A stretch of 64,000 nt of DNA, taken from the NCBI GenBank assembly GCA_015680685.1, contig MNCI01015029.1, positions 256,741-320,740 of the forward strand. The letters run 5' to 3'. The stretch's first letter is position 1; every line of letters starts with the position of its first letter. A program made the translations under genes and the position numbers. The notes below the pieces were generated by a model. That model saw nothing but the letters and a program-made list of their open reading frames with translations, ran no database searches and was not told where the DNA came from. The stretch comes from Gnetum montanum (taxonomy: Eukaryota > Streptophyta > Gnetopsida > Gnetales > Gnetaceae). Positions 46,362-60,500 of this stretch are shown piece by piece.

Positions 46362-48197
46362 TGAAACACCCTAAAATTTCAAGGTACTCTTGCTTTACCA
46401 GGGTCTTTGAAATAAGGTAAACATTTCCATAAGTGTAGCCTCATTACAGTTTGGTAGGAAATGAATGCACTAAGTTTAGACTATTCAGTTCAGCAAGTTT
46501 TCTACCCCCAGAGCTGATAGGCCTGATGGACTCTTCGGCCTTCCCACCTAGGTATTTCACTAGCTAACAGTCTATTTAGAAACCATGCTTGGAGATTTTG
46601 ACGATTCTTAAGATGTGCAAAATAGTTCAAAAATTTTTCTAGTGAAGATGTTTGCTATGCTACGCTACGCTATGTAGCGTAGCAGGCCTCAGAAGATGGT
46701 TGCTCAAGCAACCAAACTATTGCAGCACAGAGTGCTACGCTATGCTATGCTACATAGCGTAGCACAGCGTAGAAAAGGCAAAACAAAAAGGCCCAGCTTA
46801 CCTAGTGATTCCAATTGCACTCAACAAGCACTCCAACCTTCAAAACCAGTTGCTTTATTCAACTTCAAGCCCTTTAGCAAGGTCTTACTAGAAAGTGGCG
46901 GATTGAACAAAAAAGTAGGATTTGCCGACTGCTACGCTATGCTATGCTCCATAGCATAGCACAACGTAGCGATATTGCAAAAGCATTAAGAAATGCTTCA
47001 AATGCAATTTCAGCAAGTCCAAAGGCCCCCATTTGCAAAAGGTAAAATTTGTAGCTGTTAGCATGATCAAAACTTCAAACAAGTGTTTGCAACTTTAGCA
47101 CGAGTCGTAGATAAAGCCAGTTGCTACACTATGCTATGCTACATAGTGTAGCACAATGTAGCAGAGATGTAAACTAAAAGAAGTGCTTCTAAGGTTAACC
47201 CAATGTGTGTCAAAGATTCCAATAGATGTAGTTGACTTCAACAAAAATTTCCTTTTCAAACTAGTGGCTACGCTATGCTAAGCTACATAGTGTAGCACAA
47301 TGTAGCAAGCAGCTACAATACGGCATCGTTCTATGCTACATAGCATAGCATGACATAGCAAACATCTACGCTATGCCAATGTGCTTCATCTCTTGCTTGC
47401 ATTGTTTGCACACTTAACATCAACACTCCTAGTTTTTATAGCGTGATTACAGTGTGGTAGGTTCATAATTGACTTTGCATGTGCATGCAATGTGGGCACG
47501 TCAACATCTCGTGGGTCCAAGACATGTGGCATCTTAACCACATATCTCGCCTGCTCCTGACCCTATAAATACTTCGATAAGCAATGCTCAAAGGGTTGGC
47601 AAAATAGGGCATTTTTTGGCAAAAAAGTTGGTTGGAAATTTCGGGCAATTTTAAGCATTGTTGCCATTGGTTGGAATTTTAGCAATTCAAAGTAGGTTTG
47701 GCACCTTTAGCATTGGCACCTGGCATCAACTTTTTTCTTGTTGGCACTTTGTACTATTGGCTCTTAAGCTTGTACTTGAAAACATAGTTAAGGTATTTTG
47801 AGTGTTCTGGTCATTCCTGGATTCCCTGTGCCCCTCTAGTATTGTACCACTTGTTATACATTTTCAAGAAGAGAAGAGAATTGAACATGCAACTTTGCAA
47901 TGGTGCATTTTCTCATCCCAGTTACCCTGTTGTTTCTATATTGTCATCACTATTCAAAAATTATTTTCTTCATTATCACATTTATTAATCATCAGTTAAA
48001 TTTCAAATATTTTGCACTTAAAACAATGTTTACATAAGGTTAACTTACACTGAATAAGTCCCTATCTGATCGACCAAACCGTTAAGGGTGCCCCATTTCC
48101 ATTTTAACCAGCATGGCCCTCGCATGGATTCCGGGTTAAAATTGTTCGCCCGAAAACCTCTCGGTGTTTCTAGCCACTGAAATTTTCAGTTGCTACA
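46362..48197 (+). repeat. Element C 5' LTR
   Basis: 1,836 bases from TGAAACACCCTAAAATTTC to GCTACA. U3 carries at least six clusters of nested palindromes built on GCTACGCTATG/CATAGCGTAGC (about 46655, 46735, 46930, 47125, 47270, 47335). TATA box TATAAATA is at 47564-47571. R/U5 follows. Confidence 0.88.
47564..47571 (+). promoter_or_regulatory. TATA box of the element C 5' LTR
   Basis: ACCCTATAAATACTTCG. The 3' LTR copy reads TATAGATA at 63931-63938, so it has decayed there. Confidence 0.7.
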
Positions 48198-48202
48198 GTT
48201 TT

Positions 48203-48220
48203 TTGGCTCTCTAAGGAGGG
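48203..48220 (+). other. Primer binding site of element C
   Basis: TTGGCTCTCTAAGGAGGG, a decayed form of the A/B site, five bases after the LTR end. Confidence 0.65.
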
Positions 48221-48479
48221 CACTTTTGGTGCCTTTTGCATGTTTCATGGTAGTCATGCATGTGTTCTGTACCCCATCACGCACTAGCGTAAACGTGACA
48301 CCCTTTTATGGTCATTTACACATTGTGTGGTACAGATCGGTCGCTTCGACGGTTCCTTTGGAATCTTGCAGGATAGAAAGCCTCCGATAGCCGCTTGATC
48401 TCTTTGTTTTTTTGTTTACCAGATCTTTTAGCTTTACAAAAAGGATTTCCTCAAGCATCGTAGCTACTACCTCTAACAT

Positions 48480-51297
48480 TGAGCTCCCCCTCTCAATTCA
48501 AGGAATCATAGGTGCCGAGCAGTCGCCCAGCCTAGTTCTGGAACCATGTTGATCTCTCACGATCCAAAACCAAGGACCTGAGGGCTTGGCTCAGCAATAC
48601 GAGTAGTATAACTTTCTTTGTGCTAAGGTGCAAGTAAACCTACCCTTAGACGCATAAGAACTCAAGGACAAATGTGCCTTCGAGTTAGCTTACTGTAATA
48701 GGAGGGAATTTATTCCCACTCGTGGTATTTCTATTCCTTTAACACAGACACATCAGTGGCTCATAGATCAACTGATAGTGACCATTAGGCCTAGGGAGCC
48801 ATGAGACATGGCATCTCACCATGATGAGACGTTCCAAGATGGGCAAGAGGAACTGGATTCCTAGTCTGAAGGTGGGGCTCAGACCAACCCTGCCACCATC
48901 CCTCCCACTCTGTCCTTTTGGACAAACCCGCTCTTTACCGCTGCTTCCTTCATGATCGCTTATGCATCCTCGCAATCCCTAATTTCATCAGTAATGGGTA
49001 GCCATGCAATTCCCTAGACGTATCAACACGCCTACTCCCTTGTCTCATTCTTAGCCACTACCCCTCCATAAACTGTTCCCCAATCTATTCCCTCAGTGTA
49101 TCACACATCCATCATAGCTACCCTACCCTACATTCACACCGTACCTACATCGTAGTTGCATGTAGCTTTTGCATCCATTCTGCACTCTACACCTGTCCCA
49201 CCATCAATGGCAGGCCTAGTCCCACCCACATGGTGGACCCCATTCACTTCTCATCCTGGTTCGCAACCATCACAAATGTCCCAATACATTCACCACCAAA
49301 TGTACCAGGTCTTGGAAACGATACAACCAAGCATGGGATTATGGTCTATCCCATCGACCACACAAACGACCTATCCCATGGCACAAACAGCAGCTGCTGC
49401 TCCAACAACACCACCTACCGAGTGGTGGACAACATAAGTAGCACCTTTCATAGCAACCACCCTAACGGCACCACCTATGGGTCACGTCGTTGCCCCTGCC
49501 ACTACACAGATGGAAGCTACCTCTGCAACTCCCCAACCATCCTCATCATCCTTGGGTCTGGATCAAGCATTCTAGCATATCCAAACCCTTAATAAGGAAA
49601 TCAAATGCCTCAATGCTACTGTTTTTGACATGGTACAAGCCATGGATTTCTAGCATGACGATCCTATCAGCTTAGTAGTCACCATGTTAATACTACCCCT
49701 AGGATGCCACTCCCCCACTTCATGAAATACAACAAGGTGGGTGATCCCAACGTCCATCTTGTTATGTTTACGTCTGAGTCCCTTATTTTGCAACAATGGT
49801 CACACATGGTCATCCAAGTCTTTGCTATGTATTTGATGGTCAAAGCTCTAGATCGATATCGCATCCTCCCGCGCTCCTCCATCTCAACCCTAGAGGATCT
49901 TCTGACCCAGTTTGTAACGCATTTCAAGTATAACTTGAGGCCAAAGGTGACGCTGGATTAGTTAATGGGTGTCAAACAAGATCCACTTAAACCAGTCCAA
50001 ACATTGATACAATGGTGGAGCACTACCCTTAAAGAAATTGGTGAGCCTATCATGGAGGCCCAGCTACTGGCTATCTTCAATGGTGCAGCAAACGACTTCA
50101 TTAAGTCCAAACTGTACTATCTTTCTCCTTGGACTCTTAGCGAGGCTTTCGACCAGATCAAGAGCATACAAGACGCTGCTAAGGCAAGCAAAGACCTAGC
50201 CTACGTTGCATATAAGAACACCTTTACAAAGAAGGACAAGGATAAGGGTAAGGCTACAATAGCCACAGTGGCCACTATAGCAAACAAAGCCAAACCCAAA
50301 AACAATAATAACAACAAGGAAGCGACACCAACAAGTAGCCCTGCACTTGCACCACACAATACAACCCAACCCTCCACATCTACATCCAAAGCATCTGCAC
50401 CCCACAAGCCTAACTTTGAGTGTAAAGATTGCTCTAAGTACACCCCACTACCCGTCAAGCCTTTAGAACTTCTAATGCAATTACTGGCAGTGAGGTATAT
50501 CCAACACAAGCAGATGTTAGAGAAGGAAGTCAAAAAAAATTAGTGGTACTGGAAACTCCTTAGGAACCCCTCGTTGGCCTTACCCAATGAGCCACCAGTT
50601 CCTAAGAATTTTAGGCTAGAGCAGTTCTGTGATTACCACCAATAGTGTGGTCATGACATGGATTACTGCATGGCATTAAAAGATGACATCCAAAGAATGA
50701 TTGATCAAGGAAAACTGGTTTTAGATGAAAGCAACCTAGTACGTACCAAAAATCAATCTCTTCATGTCTACACAGATCCTCTTAATGCCAAAAATGTTGG
50801 CTACATCATCAACACCATCGGTGTTGACAATAATCCTAAACCCCCAGCAGCCGTTTGTGGTTTGTGTGCCTCAGCGTAGCGCACCAACACCACCAACGGC
50901 TAAGAAAATTCCATAGCAACCATTTGTCCTGAAAGTCCCTCTATGGACATCTGTCCCTGTACCACTTGTAAGCAAAACAACAGCAACTCCACATGCATTA
51001 ATACTGTTAGTGCCATTTGTCATCAGGGGGCCAAATCATTCAACCATTCTTGCCCCGCATAAGACAGCACCCCAAACTTCTTGTCTAAAAAAATGAGAAG
51101 AACGTTGGACAGGTGAGGCATCAATGGAATGTACCATCCCAAGTACTTCCAAGCCTTCGACCTTACCCTCTACATTTATGTCCTCGTTGCCGAAGGATAA
51201 CGTTGGTATGCATGCATGGTCTTCGCCACCTCACCTGAAAGGGTCTGATCCAATACCCAAAACTATTCCTCCTTGGGAAATTCGTCTCCTAGAATGA
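48480..51297 (+). pseudogene. gag: Element C gag remnant
   Basis: The N-terminus (about 48530-48780) aligns with element A: YNFLCAKVQVNLPLDA, then REFIPTRGISIPL. A Pro/Thr/Gln-rich part lies at 49156-49600. The capsid at 49704-50200 has MKYNKVGDPNVHLVMF, ALDRYRILPRSSISTLEDLL and FNGAANDFIKSKLYYL. A Lys-rich linker follows and then a zinc knuckle of the CDYHQ-GHDMDYC type around 50630-50670 with a stop inside. The start codon is not certain. Confidence 0.8.
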
Positions 51298-52231
51298 ATG
51301 GAAGAGGAGAAAGGGAATAAACAAGAGGGTGGCTCACACCTCTTAAGCACTCTTACTCAGGTCAAGCAGGCTCTAAAAATAAACACAATGCTGAGCCTGT
51401 ATGACCTGATTATGACTTCTACTACACACTGTGAGGCTCTGGTTTGCATGTTAATGGCAATACCAGTTGACAAGAACATGCCAACAAAAGAAAAGGAGAT
51501 TCACTCAGTTATTCTTCCTTTTGTGCCTACAGAACCAAAGCCATCCCAACTGATTTTTTGTGACAATTCCATTAGGGAAGACCCTGAAAAGGGTCAGGTG
51601 ACTACAACACCTCTTTTCATCATAATTCGGGTTAGTCAACACAAGATTCAAAGGGTACATGTTGATGATGGGGTGGTTACAAATGTCATCCCATTCCCTA
51701 TAGTGGATAAGCTGGGTTTGGTCGACCAGATCAAACCCATGATGACATCATGCTTAAAGTCATTCAACGGGGCATGGGTTATAGTGAAATGCATGGTCCA
51801 CATTGAATTTGTGGTAGGGGACTAGTTCCCCACTAATGCAATGTTCGTTGTGGTAGAAGAGATGCCCAAGTTTAACCTAATCTTTGGTAGGTCATGGTTA
51901 GCACAACTTAGGATTTTCTCTTTGCTCATACATCAGGAGATCCATCTACCCTATGTAGGCAGGGAGGTGGTAATCCACAACAAAGAGGTGGTAACACAAC
52001 AATAACGTAGATATGGAATAGGGCTTGAAGGTCATAACCTCTAAGAGTGAGGTACCTTTCTTCGTAGATACTAACTATCTAGCAAAAGAACCAACCCAAC
52101 ATGCCAGCTCAGAAAATGAGAATGCATGGGCCGAGTTGCCCTTCCAAGAGGAGGGCAATGATGTAGACGAATGCCTTAGCAAAGTGTCTCGGCCCTACAC
52201 CTCACCCAATCCACGATGGATCAGAAAGTAG
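51298..52231 (+). pseudogene. Element C protease region
   Basis: Conserved linker MLSLYDLIMTSTTHCEALVC, then the active-site motif VHVDDGVVTNVIP near 51657-51695 and a C-terminal strand KFNLIFGRSWLAQL near 51870-51910. A stop at 51823-51825 interrupts it. It aligns with B at 15446-16570. RT does not follow directly. Confidence 0.8.
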
Positions 52232-52374
52232 TGACGCATAGCGTAGAAACCTCACTACTTCCTGCCCAGCTAACATCCTTTGTACATTTACTGCTTATTA
52301 TCTTCGCATTCATCCATCTATGTTAGATACACCAACTTACTTTTCTAAAATCGTTAACATACCTATTGTTTACT

Positions 52375-52615
52375 CCATGGCCCGAAATGGCCTAAAACTA
52401 TATTGCATCATGGCCCAGAATGGCCTAAAACTATTTAGTCACAATGGCCTGAAATGGCCTAAAACTATATCACTCCATGGCCCAAAATGGCCTAAAACTA
52501 GCCATGGCCTGAAATGGCCTAAAACTAGCGATGCCCAAAATGGCCTAAAACTAGCAATGGCCTCAAATGGCCTAAAACTACTTATGGCTGGAAATGGCCT
52601 AAAACTAAAACGAGA
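52375..52615 (+). repeat. Array 1 of element C (after protease), eight units
   Basis: AATGGCCTAAAACTA recurs with CCTAAAACT at 52391, 52424, 52458, 52491, 52518, 52544, 52571 and 52598: a 33-base period, then 27. It lies about 150 bases from the antisense stop codon, the same position as B array 1. Confidence 0.92.
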
Positions 52616-52764
52616 AACATAGAAACTGATTGCATAGATAACAAAAGTAATTCATAAACTAGAGTAACATCAATCTTACAAGAATACTAAAATTTCATTC
52701 AAAATTTCACTTAGACAATGTTTGACATAGTTTTGAAAAAATACAAAAATCAAAAGCCCTGCTG

Positions 52765-55700
52765 TCATACATCATCTTCTCTTGCATCCTCTTCCTCTAC
52801 ATCACCTTCTTCTGCATTATCATTTCCACCCTATAGGGGCCCTACTTCTTCATCCAGAATCTACACCCTAAACATGGAGTAGTTAGCTAAAGTTACACAT
52901 AAAGACTAGAAAAAAATTAACTGTTGCATTACAAAAAGTGACTAACCCAAGATGGCCCTGCATCTATCTTAGGGGGTATGCAATCCAATCCAATCCCGAG
53001 GCAGTGCCAGACCTCCTCCTCTATGATATCCGCCCAATGTCTATTGCTCGATTCATCATTTGTAGCACCTTTCTCCTTTTCGATGGTTGTCCATCTTGGC
53101 AGTCCTAGAGAAAAGGAGGTAGTGATGGTCTCACTTGTGGGAAGGTTCACTTCCTACTCAAGGGATTCACTGATCACCACTTGTTCCATGAACTTGTTGT
53201 AGGCCTCAAAAGCACCAATGGCATCCAGGAATGCTTTGTGAGTATAGAACTTCACTGAAGCATCTTGGTATTGTTTGCAGTAGGTGGCATGTTCCAATTT
53301 ATACATGTGTTTATGGTTCTTCTGGGACTACCCCCATTCATAAACTCTAGCGCTATAATCCTTCTAGTATTGGTTCTTCTGAGCCAAAAAGTCCATCTGC
53401 ATCCATTGTTCAATTATCTCTTGAGTGGCATCATTGTTACACTACACAGCCATCCAATATCTCGCATAATCTATGGTAGCCATGCGCCAACTGCCATCAT
53501 TGGTATCACGGGCTAGGAGGAACTCATTCCTAGAATCGAGGTCACCTACCTTGGTAGTTAGATTGGCCATTTCTCTCTCTTGCCTCTGGACCTATTTCCA
53601 TAAGTCTTCATTCACACACCTACACTCCCATAAGGAGCATGCCGAGTGCAATGCACATTTTCTAGCCTCATTGTATATGCGATAAGGCACCTCAATCACT
53701 TCAGGTGGGAATGTAGGCATGGCATCCACCTTTACTACTTGTTTCACGTCCCACTTGAGGTGAGAGACTATTATCACACATCAAAGCACATCGGTCATAG
53801 TAGCATAGCAAATTTTGGCAACCCAAGAAGTCTAGCATAGCAAGCTAAAAGCCTAGCATAGCCACTTTAGTTACCCACTTCCGGATCAACTTGTTTGAGA
53901 TAGCCGATCATGTCATCAATAACCCCCTAGCATAGCATAGCATAGTAGGAATTAACCAAATAAGTGATGAAACAAGTAAAACAACAAAATAATTTACCAA
54001 TGGGGGGCTACACCCTGTGTAGCTTGAACTGTAATGTTTGCCCCTCTTCTTCTTCTGTATGAGGAAGCTCCTTAGTTGGATGAAACCTCTTTTGCCATAA
54101 CTTCATGGCCATCGTCTTTGCAATGACATGCTTCCCCTATGATATGCTACCAGTAGTAGTAGGGGGCACCTCACCCATGCTATCTTGGCCATGGAAGTTG
54201 CAGGCCACCTGATCCTTAGTTGTCATGGAAAACAACTCCCCAATAGCTTCTGGGGGATCTTGGACTTGGATAGTCCATAATACTTGGCAAATCCATGGTT
54301 TGGAAATTTGGTTATGATCTTGCATAACCTAGACTCCATTCTCATAGACCACGAATAATTTTGTAAAATTTCACAAGCAGGCTACATAAAAAGCATGATG
54401 CATGTTGAAATAGGACTCATGCTTCTTATGAAGCACAATCATTTTAGCTTGTAGGCATTTGCAGACATGCCTAGCCTAGTTATAGTGGTTCCCTTCTTCC
54501 ATGACCTCCCTCATCACCCAAGCTTGCTCAATCCCAATGATCTTTCCTTGGGAAAGTAGCTTGGGGAATGCATGGGCACAAAAGATGGGGTAAATGTCTT
54601 TGGCTGCTCTCGGCTTCGCTTTTTCCATAAGGATCCCCTGTCATCCTTTGGCCATCCCTAGCCATTCTTCAATGTCTTCTTGATGGTTCGCCTCTTTTTT
54701 GGTCTTTGCGCCTACAGGGAGACCATTAGCAGGGACACCGAAGAGGTCCATGAATAGTTGATCATTGATTTCAAGGACCACCAGCACATCATGCACACAT
54801 GTGTGAAAGTGGTCTACCTTTTCAAAAAATGAGTCAGCTAGGGCTAGCATCTTAGTAGCAGGGATGCTTAGGTTCACGACCAGGAATAAGTCCATGAGGT
54901 TGGCGTTTTGAAGGTGTTTGGTCAGCGATTCTGAGGCCCTGCTACAAAGCCAACATTTAGTCTCATCTACATTTTTGTTCTTGAAATAGATGTTGGCTTC
55001 ATGATGCCCAGAGGTGATCACCATCACCTCCTAGGACTTCTTCACCGCTATAGCAGTTTGCACAGGCAAAAAGCAAAAAATGCAAAAAAACTTAGATAAA
55101 AATAGAAATAGCATAAAAATAGGAGCAACACTTGAACATGCAAGAAACTCATTGTGTAGCTTAACAGGTTTAAACGGTGATGGGAATGGTAGAAGATCCA
55201 CCAATACATCTTTGATGGTGACTGGCTTAAGGGATTCCCAATCCCCATCCAACCAACCAAACTCCCTGCATTTGCCATAAAGCTGGGAGTACCGGGTCGG
55301 GTAGGTTTTGTACTCACCCCCACATTGGCCTATCATACGTGCGTGCATATTCTCAATGGAAGAAAACTCTCGTAGCATCATCCGTGCCAAGGCCAATGCA
55401 TCTGTGTCACCATGAAGTCCATCTTTGTTGATAAAAAGTCTAGTAACAAAAACACATTGTTAACATTTTCCTAGCATAGAAAGTATTGCATAGCGTAGCG
55501 GAATATGTTTACAGAACTCACCGACCAACACAGTAAATGGTTCCTGGTGGGTTTTGAAAACAAGTTTCCATATGAGAAGCAATAAACAAGGTGTTGTACA
55601 GATGGTAGCAATTGTATTCGTGCATCTCTCAAACCTAGGCCAAACATCTGAAACCTTTTGGGTGCTGACTCGATCCTTCTCCCTACCTACTCCTAATTGC

Positions 55701-56700
55701 TCCATCTGTCAAAAATCTCAGAATACCCTGATTTGCCCCAGGCAACAGAGTTTCTGTCACAATCGCTACTACCTCCTTCGACAAGTGTGACCAAATGATC
55801 ACACTGAAGTGCTAGAGGAGAAATTGCAGGAAGTCACATGCACCTTCTTGGAACCAGATCACCTACTACCCCACACGTGCATGGGGCAGAGGAACTTTGG
55901 CCACTGGTTCGCTTAGGTAGCATAGGACTCCTACGATTTCTAGGACAATTAAGATTGGCCCTAGCACCATCCTTCATAACATAATTGCAAATGAGAACGT
56001 CATGTTCTAGTGAGATTCACACATAGCATTGCAGAATTAGTAGTTAGCAGATAGCATAGCATGACTCTCTCCATGCATGTAGCGTAGCAAAAAACATGAA
56101 GGAAATAGCATAGCAGAAGTAGCCTAGCATAGCAAAAAAAGCTAAACACAAATATTTTAACAAGAAAGAATTCAATGCGCTGCCCTAGTTTCACAAAATC
56201 TTCTACCTAATAAAATGATTTGCATTACACCGTGATAGATACGTGTTACGCTGTCAAATCATGCATATGGCCAAAACCTCCTTAGGGTTGCACGCTATGC
56301 TATTCGCATGCTAAGTTGTTAAAATTTCTTAAGCTTCCATGGCAAGCTAGCTACAACAAAGGTGGTTTAAGCAACACTGCATGCAACCTTAATGTAGCAT
56401 CCATACACCTATCATGGCTGAATCGACAATAGTGATAGTGTAATGGCCAAAATAGCAACAAAACGATGATGGAAAATATAGGTTTGCATAACAAAAAATC
56501 ACAGAAATAAAAATAGAGAAAGTAGAAGCAATAACCGTATCATAACAAAAAACAAAAGGGAATAGCATAATAACTTACTGGTTTGATGGGGTCTCCTCTC
56601 ACATCACAATGCGTGCCTGTGACACACGTCCCAGGGTCTCCTTCACTTCGTCGACCTTGGCGAGTGCTAGGTGCTTGCGTTCTCTCTTGGGAGCCATCAT
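52765..56700 (-). pseudogene. Element C antisense gene, homologue of the element B antisense gene
   Basis: Exons that can be placed: 56700-56579 (ATG ATG GCT, basic peptide), 55971-55522 (FCP1-like), 55439 to about 55170, 55047-53998, 53926 to about 53875, 53767-52947 and 52860-52765; exon 6 is not found. Shared landmarks with B: LIVLEIVGVL, FSVIIWSHL, NTLFIASHMETCFQNPPG, KCREFGWLDGDWE, INDQLFMDLFGVPANG, VVYENGV then MQDHNQISKPW, HLKWDVKQVVKVDAMPTFPP, QKNHKHMYK, and an acidic last exon ending DDV. Introns 1, 2 and 7 have the same phase as in B. Several stops break it. The level of match with many conserved blocks implies a once functional protein. Confidence 0.83.
56040..56145. repeat. TAGCATAGC motif cluster in intron 1 of the element C antisense gene
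   Basis: ATAGCATAGC, GTAGCGTAGC and CTAGCATAGC repeats, the same motif family as U3 of the element C LTR. Isolated copies also occur in introns near 53780-53945. Confidence 0.7.
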
Positions 56701-56830
56701 TTCGGTTGCCAATTCTTTCTTAGATGCTACGTTGAATCACATTACTCTTGGTTAGCAAAATCGCTCTATGCTCTAAATGAAAACTGTGCACTGGTACGGT
56801 GAAAATGACAAGTTTATCGTGGGTAAACCA

Positions 56831-56839
56831 CTATTTATA
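56831..56839 (-). promoter_or_regulatory. TATA box of the element C antisense gene
   Basis: Minus strand GCTATAAATAGTGG, 131 bases upstream of the first ATG at 56700, close to the 153-base spacing in element B. Confidence 0.65.
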
Positions 56840-57019
56840 GCTAAAATGGTAAAGAAGAACTTGTCATTTTCTCTCCCCGATTAATGAGAGGCATTCCATA
56901 CAACGTAGCATTTCCCCATAGCGTAGCGGGACTATTTGCATTATGGTAGGTGGGCTCGACCGAAAACGTTGACCCACTTCAAACTAGTTGTTAGCCTTCG
57001 CAAAAATAACTAACCAGAT

Positions 57020-57370
57020 GGTTCACAAAGACCTTAAACTAGTAGCCTCTAACTTTTGTACTCAGATGGTCTACAAAGAACTGAAACTAGCAAATTCTAA
57101 CCCATAGCCTCTATCAAGTTAATGGTCCGCAAAGACCTTAAACTAGCAGCTCTGAGACATAGCTTTGATCTCGTTAGCGGTCTGTAAAGACCTTAAACTA
57201 ATACTTCATATTTTTGCTATAATAGCTTGTTAGCAGTATGCAAATACCTTAAATTAACACCTTTAATTTGTGAATCTTACCCGATAGCAATACACAAAGA
57301 CCTTAAACTAGTAGTTTTACACTTTTGCATCCAGGTAGTTTGCTATGACTTTAAACTGGTAGGTTGCAAA
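57020..57370 (+). repeat. Array 2 of element C (before RT)
   Basis: About seven degenerate units of 50-58 bases holding GCAAAGACCTTAAACTAG(C/T), at about 57031, 57079, 57132, 57189, 57247, 57300 and 57348. It lies upstream of the antisense TATA box, as in B. Confidence 0.82.
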
Positions 57371-57539
57371 TTTCACATCATATTTTATAGTTGTTTCAAT
57401 TGTTCACATCTCACTACTACTTTACAAATTTTTACTATGCACTGTTGCTACAAATAGGTATCCCTTAACTAGGCATTCATCTCATTGTGGCAAGTTGAGT
57501 AAGAATGGCAATGCACCATGATCTTTCTTCACCTCTAGC

Positions 57540-60500
57540 CTTGACAGATCCATACGGTGAGCTTGCAGGACAACTAAACCCATAATTAATAGATTAGGGA
57601 TCATCCATAGATAGCACTGCAGCATACTTAGAAACATTCCTAGATTGGCCCAAACATCTGGTCCAAGCTCTAGATTTAGAGGGTAGGGATGTAATCGAGG
57701 ATCCTCTCATCGAGACGCTTGTAACCACATCCAGGGGGAAATAAAAACATTAAAGCTTAGCTCCTTCCTAGATTCGCAAATGCACAAAGATGTGACCAAG
57801 GTACTACAGGATAACATCAAAGTATTCGCATGGTCTTACAATGACATGCCAGGTTTAGATCCAAGGCTCATACAGTACAACATTGTCTTAGATTCGTAGA
57901 TGAAAGCAATTAAGCAGAACGCTCGCAAGGTTAAACCAGAGATCACACTAGCCATATGGGATGAAATCACCAAACTCTATCAGGCTAGTTTCATCCAGGC
58001 AGTTGATTACTCAGAGTGGGTGTCAAACATCATTGTGGTTTCGAAGAAAATAGGAGGAATATGTATTTTTATAGACTTTCGGGATCTGAACAAAGCCACG
58101 ATCAAAGAAAATTTCCCACTACTGAGTATCGATCAACTCATTAACACTATGGATGATCATGCTCTATTATCCTTCATGGATGGTTTCTCTAGCTACAACC
58201 AAATTTGCATCAACCAAGAGCATCCATTAACAATGACTTTCATGACCCCATGGGGTACTTTCTATTACACTATGATGTCCTTCAGGCTCAAGAATGCTGG
58301 AGCAATCTACCAGAGATCCATAACTTACATCTTTAGTGACTACATCCTAGAAATGTTGAACAACTATGTGGATGACATAGCGGTTAATTCTAAAGAAGCC
58401 TCTGATCATCCCAATGATCTAGTGTAGTCCACAAGCATTGCCAGATGCATGATTTATGCCTTAACCTAAAAAGTATCTTTGGGGTGAGAACCGGATGCAT
58501 GTTAGGATTTGTAGTATTGAAGGTTGGAATACAAGTGGACCTTGACAAAGTTAAGGCCATCGTTAATCTAGCACCCCCTACAAACCTTAAAGAATTGCAT
58601 GGGTTACAAGGTAGAGTACAGGTTATTAGAAGGTTTATAGTAAAGTTGATTGACAAGTTACACCCCATGCAACATCTACTAAAGAAAGGGTTTAACTTCG
58701 AATGGACAACACAATGCCAACAAGCTTTTGATGATCTGAAGAAAGAGCTTTTACACTTCCTGACTATGTAGCCACCAAAGAGGGATAAGCCTTTCTTCAT
58801 CTACCTTGCCACCTCAGACACGTCTATAGTGGCACTATTATGTTAGAGATGAGATGACGGTTCTGACATTTTAGTGTATTATCTAAGTCATGCATTGATA
58901 GCATATGAGGAAAAACAAAATGATGTGGAGAAAAACTGCCTTACCCTAGTCTTTGCATTAAAAAAATGGAGGCATTATCTCTTTCATAGTAAGGTTAACA
59001 TTGTTTGCAAGAGAAATGTACTCCAGGCTATCGTGAACAATTTGTATGAAAGCAGCAAAATAGCCTAGTGGAAAGCCATAACCGTAGAATCTAATTTCCA
59101 CTATGTAATCCAATCATCAATGAAAGGTCAAGTTATAGCTACGTAACTCACAACCTCACCCATCAACAATTAGGTGATCATAGATCCCAAATTCCTTGAC
59201 AACAATGTTAGCACTATCAACACTATCCCATCACGTCTTGAAGCCACTTTGCACTTCGATAGTGCCTCGACCACATGAGGAGGTAGTGCAGCGGCCATCA
59301 TTACATTCCCCTTTGGGGAAATGCAACCTTTTTCCTATCGTTTTGCATTCCTTTGTACAAACAACATGGCAGAGTACGAAGGGTTACTTAGGGACCTCTT
59401 AGTAGCCTAAGCATTAAGCATCCAACACCTTGAGATTCGTGGGGATGCACAACTCGTTGTGAATCAAATCACTATGGTCTATGCCTATAATGCTACACAT
59501 CAAAAGTCTTATTACGACCTAGCGAAAAGTATGCTCAAATAGTTTGCAACAATGGAAAACACGTGCCGTGCAATGAAAACACCATAGCAGATGCCTTGGC
59601 CACCCTAGCATTAAACATGCCACCACACCTGTTCAAAATTTTGCTAGCTTTGATTATTGAGTGTATGGAGCCTATCACTCAAGCAGTACACATAGCCTCT
59701 GTTAGCGCTAGGAATACCCAGGAGTGGTATGCCAATATTAAAGCCTACCTGCAACATGGTGAGCCCCCACGTGGATTGACATCTACCTAGAGAGATGCGA
59801 TCCGCAAGCATGCTCGACAATATGTGCTCATGGGAGACAACGCCCTGTGCAGATGCTCCTTTGATGGGATATTGCTGGTATCTGTTAATGAGAAGCAAGC
59901 ACAGAAGGTCATTAATGAAGTACACAAGGGACTGTCTGATGGACACATAGCACCAAGGGCCATGGTAGCAAAAATCATATGCTTAGGGTACTATTGGTCT
60001 CACATGAAGCACAATTGCTTCACCAAAGTCAAGAATTATGATATGTGCCAAAAATACACAAATCTTATACATGTTTCACCCACAGAGTTGCATCCAATGT
60101 AGATCACATGGCCTTTCCAATGATGGGGACTAGACATCATCAGACCTATCATGCCTAAGTCTTCCATAGGGCATAGCTTCATCATCACTGCCACCGAGTA
60201 TTTTATGAAGTGGTTGAAGGCTATTCCTCTTATGAAGACTACATCCCAGTAGGTTTGCCACTTCCTCTTAGACAACATCATAACAAGGTTTAGGCTTCCC
60301 ATGACTATTGTGATTGATAATAGGTCACAATTTAGTAATGCGGAAACCAAAACCTTTTGCAGCAATCTTGGCATTAGGTAATCATTCTCCTTGCCATACT
60401 ACCTGTAGGTAAATGGACAAGCAGAAGCTACAAACAAGTTCATCATCAACTTGCTCAAGAAAATTCTTAACAACAGCAAGAGGCGATGCCATGAGAAAAT

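Noticed and set aside
46696-46959. Open frame of 87 codons in the element C LTR (also 63100-63321)
   Set aside because: It lies within U3 palindromes and is present only because the LTR is shared; no domain.
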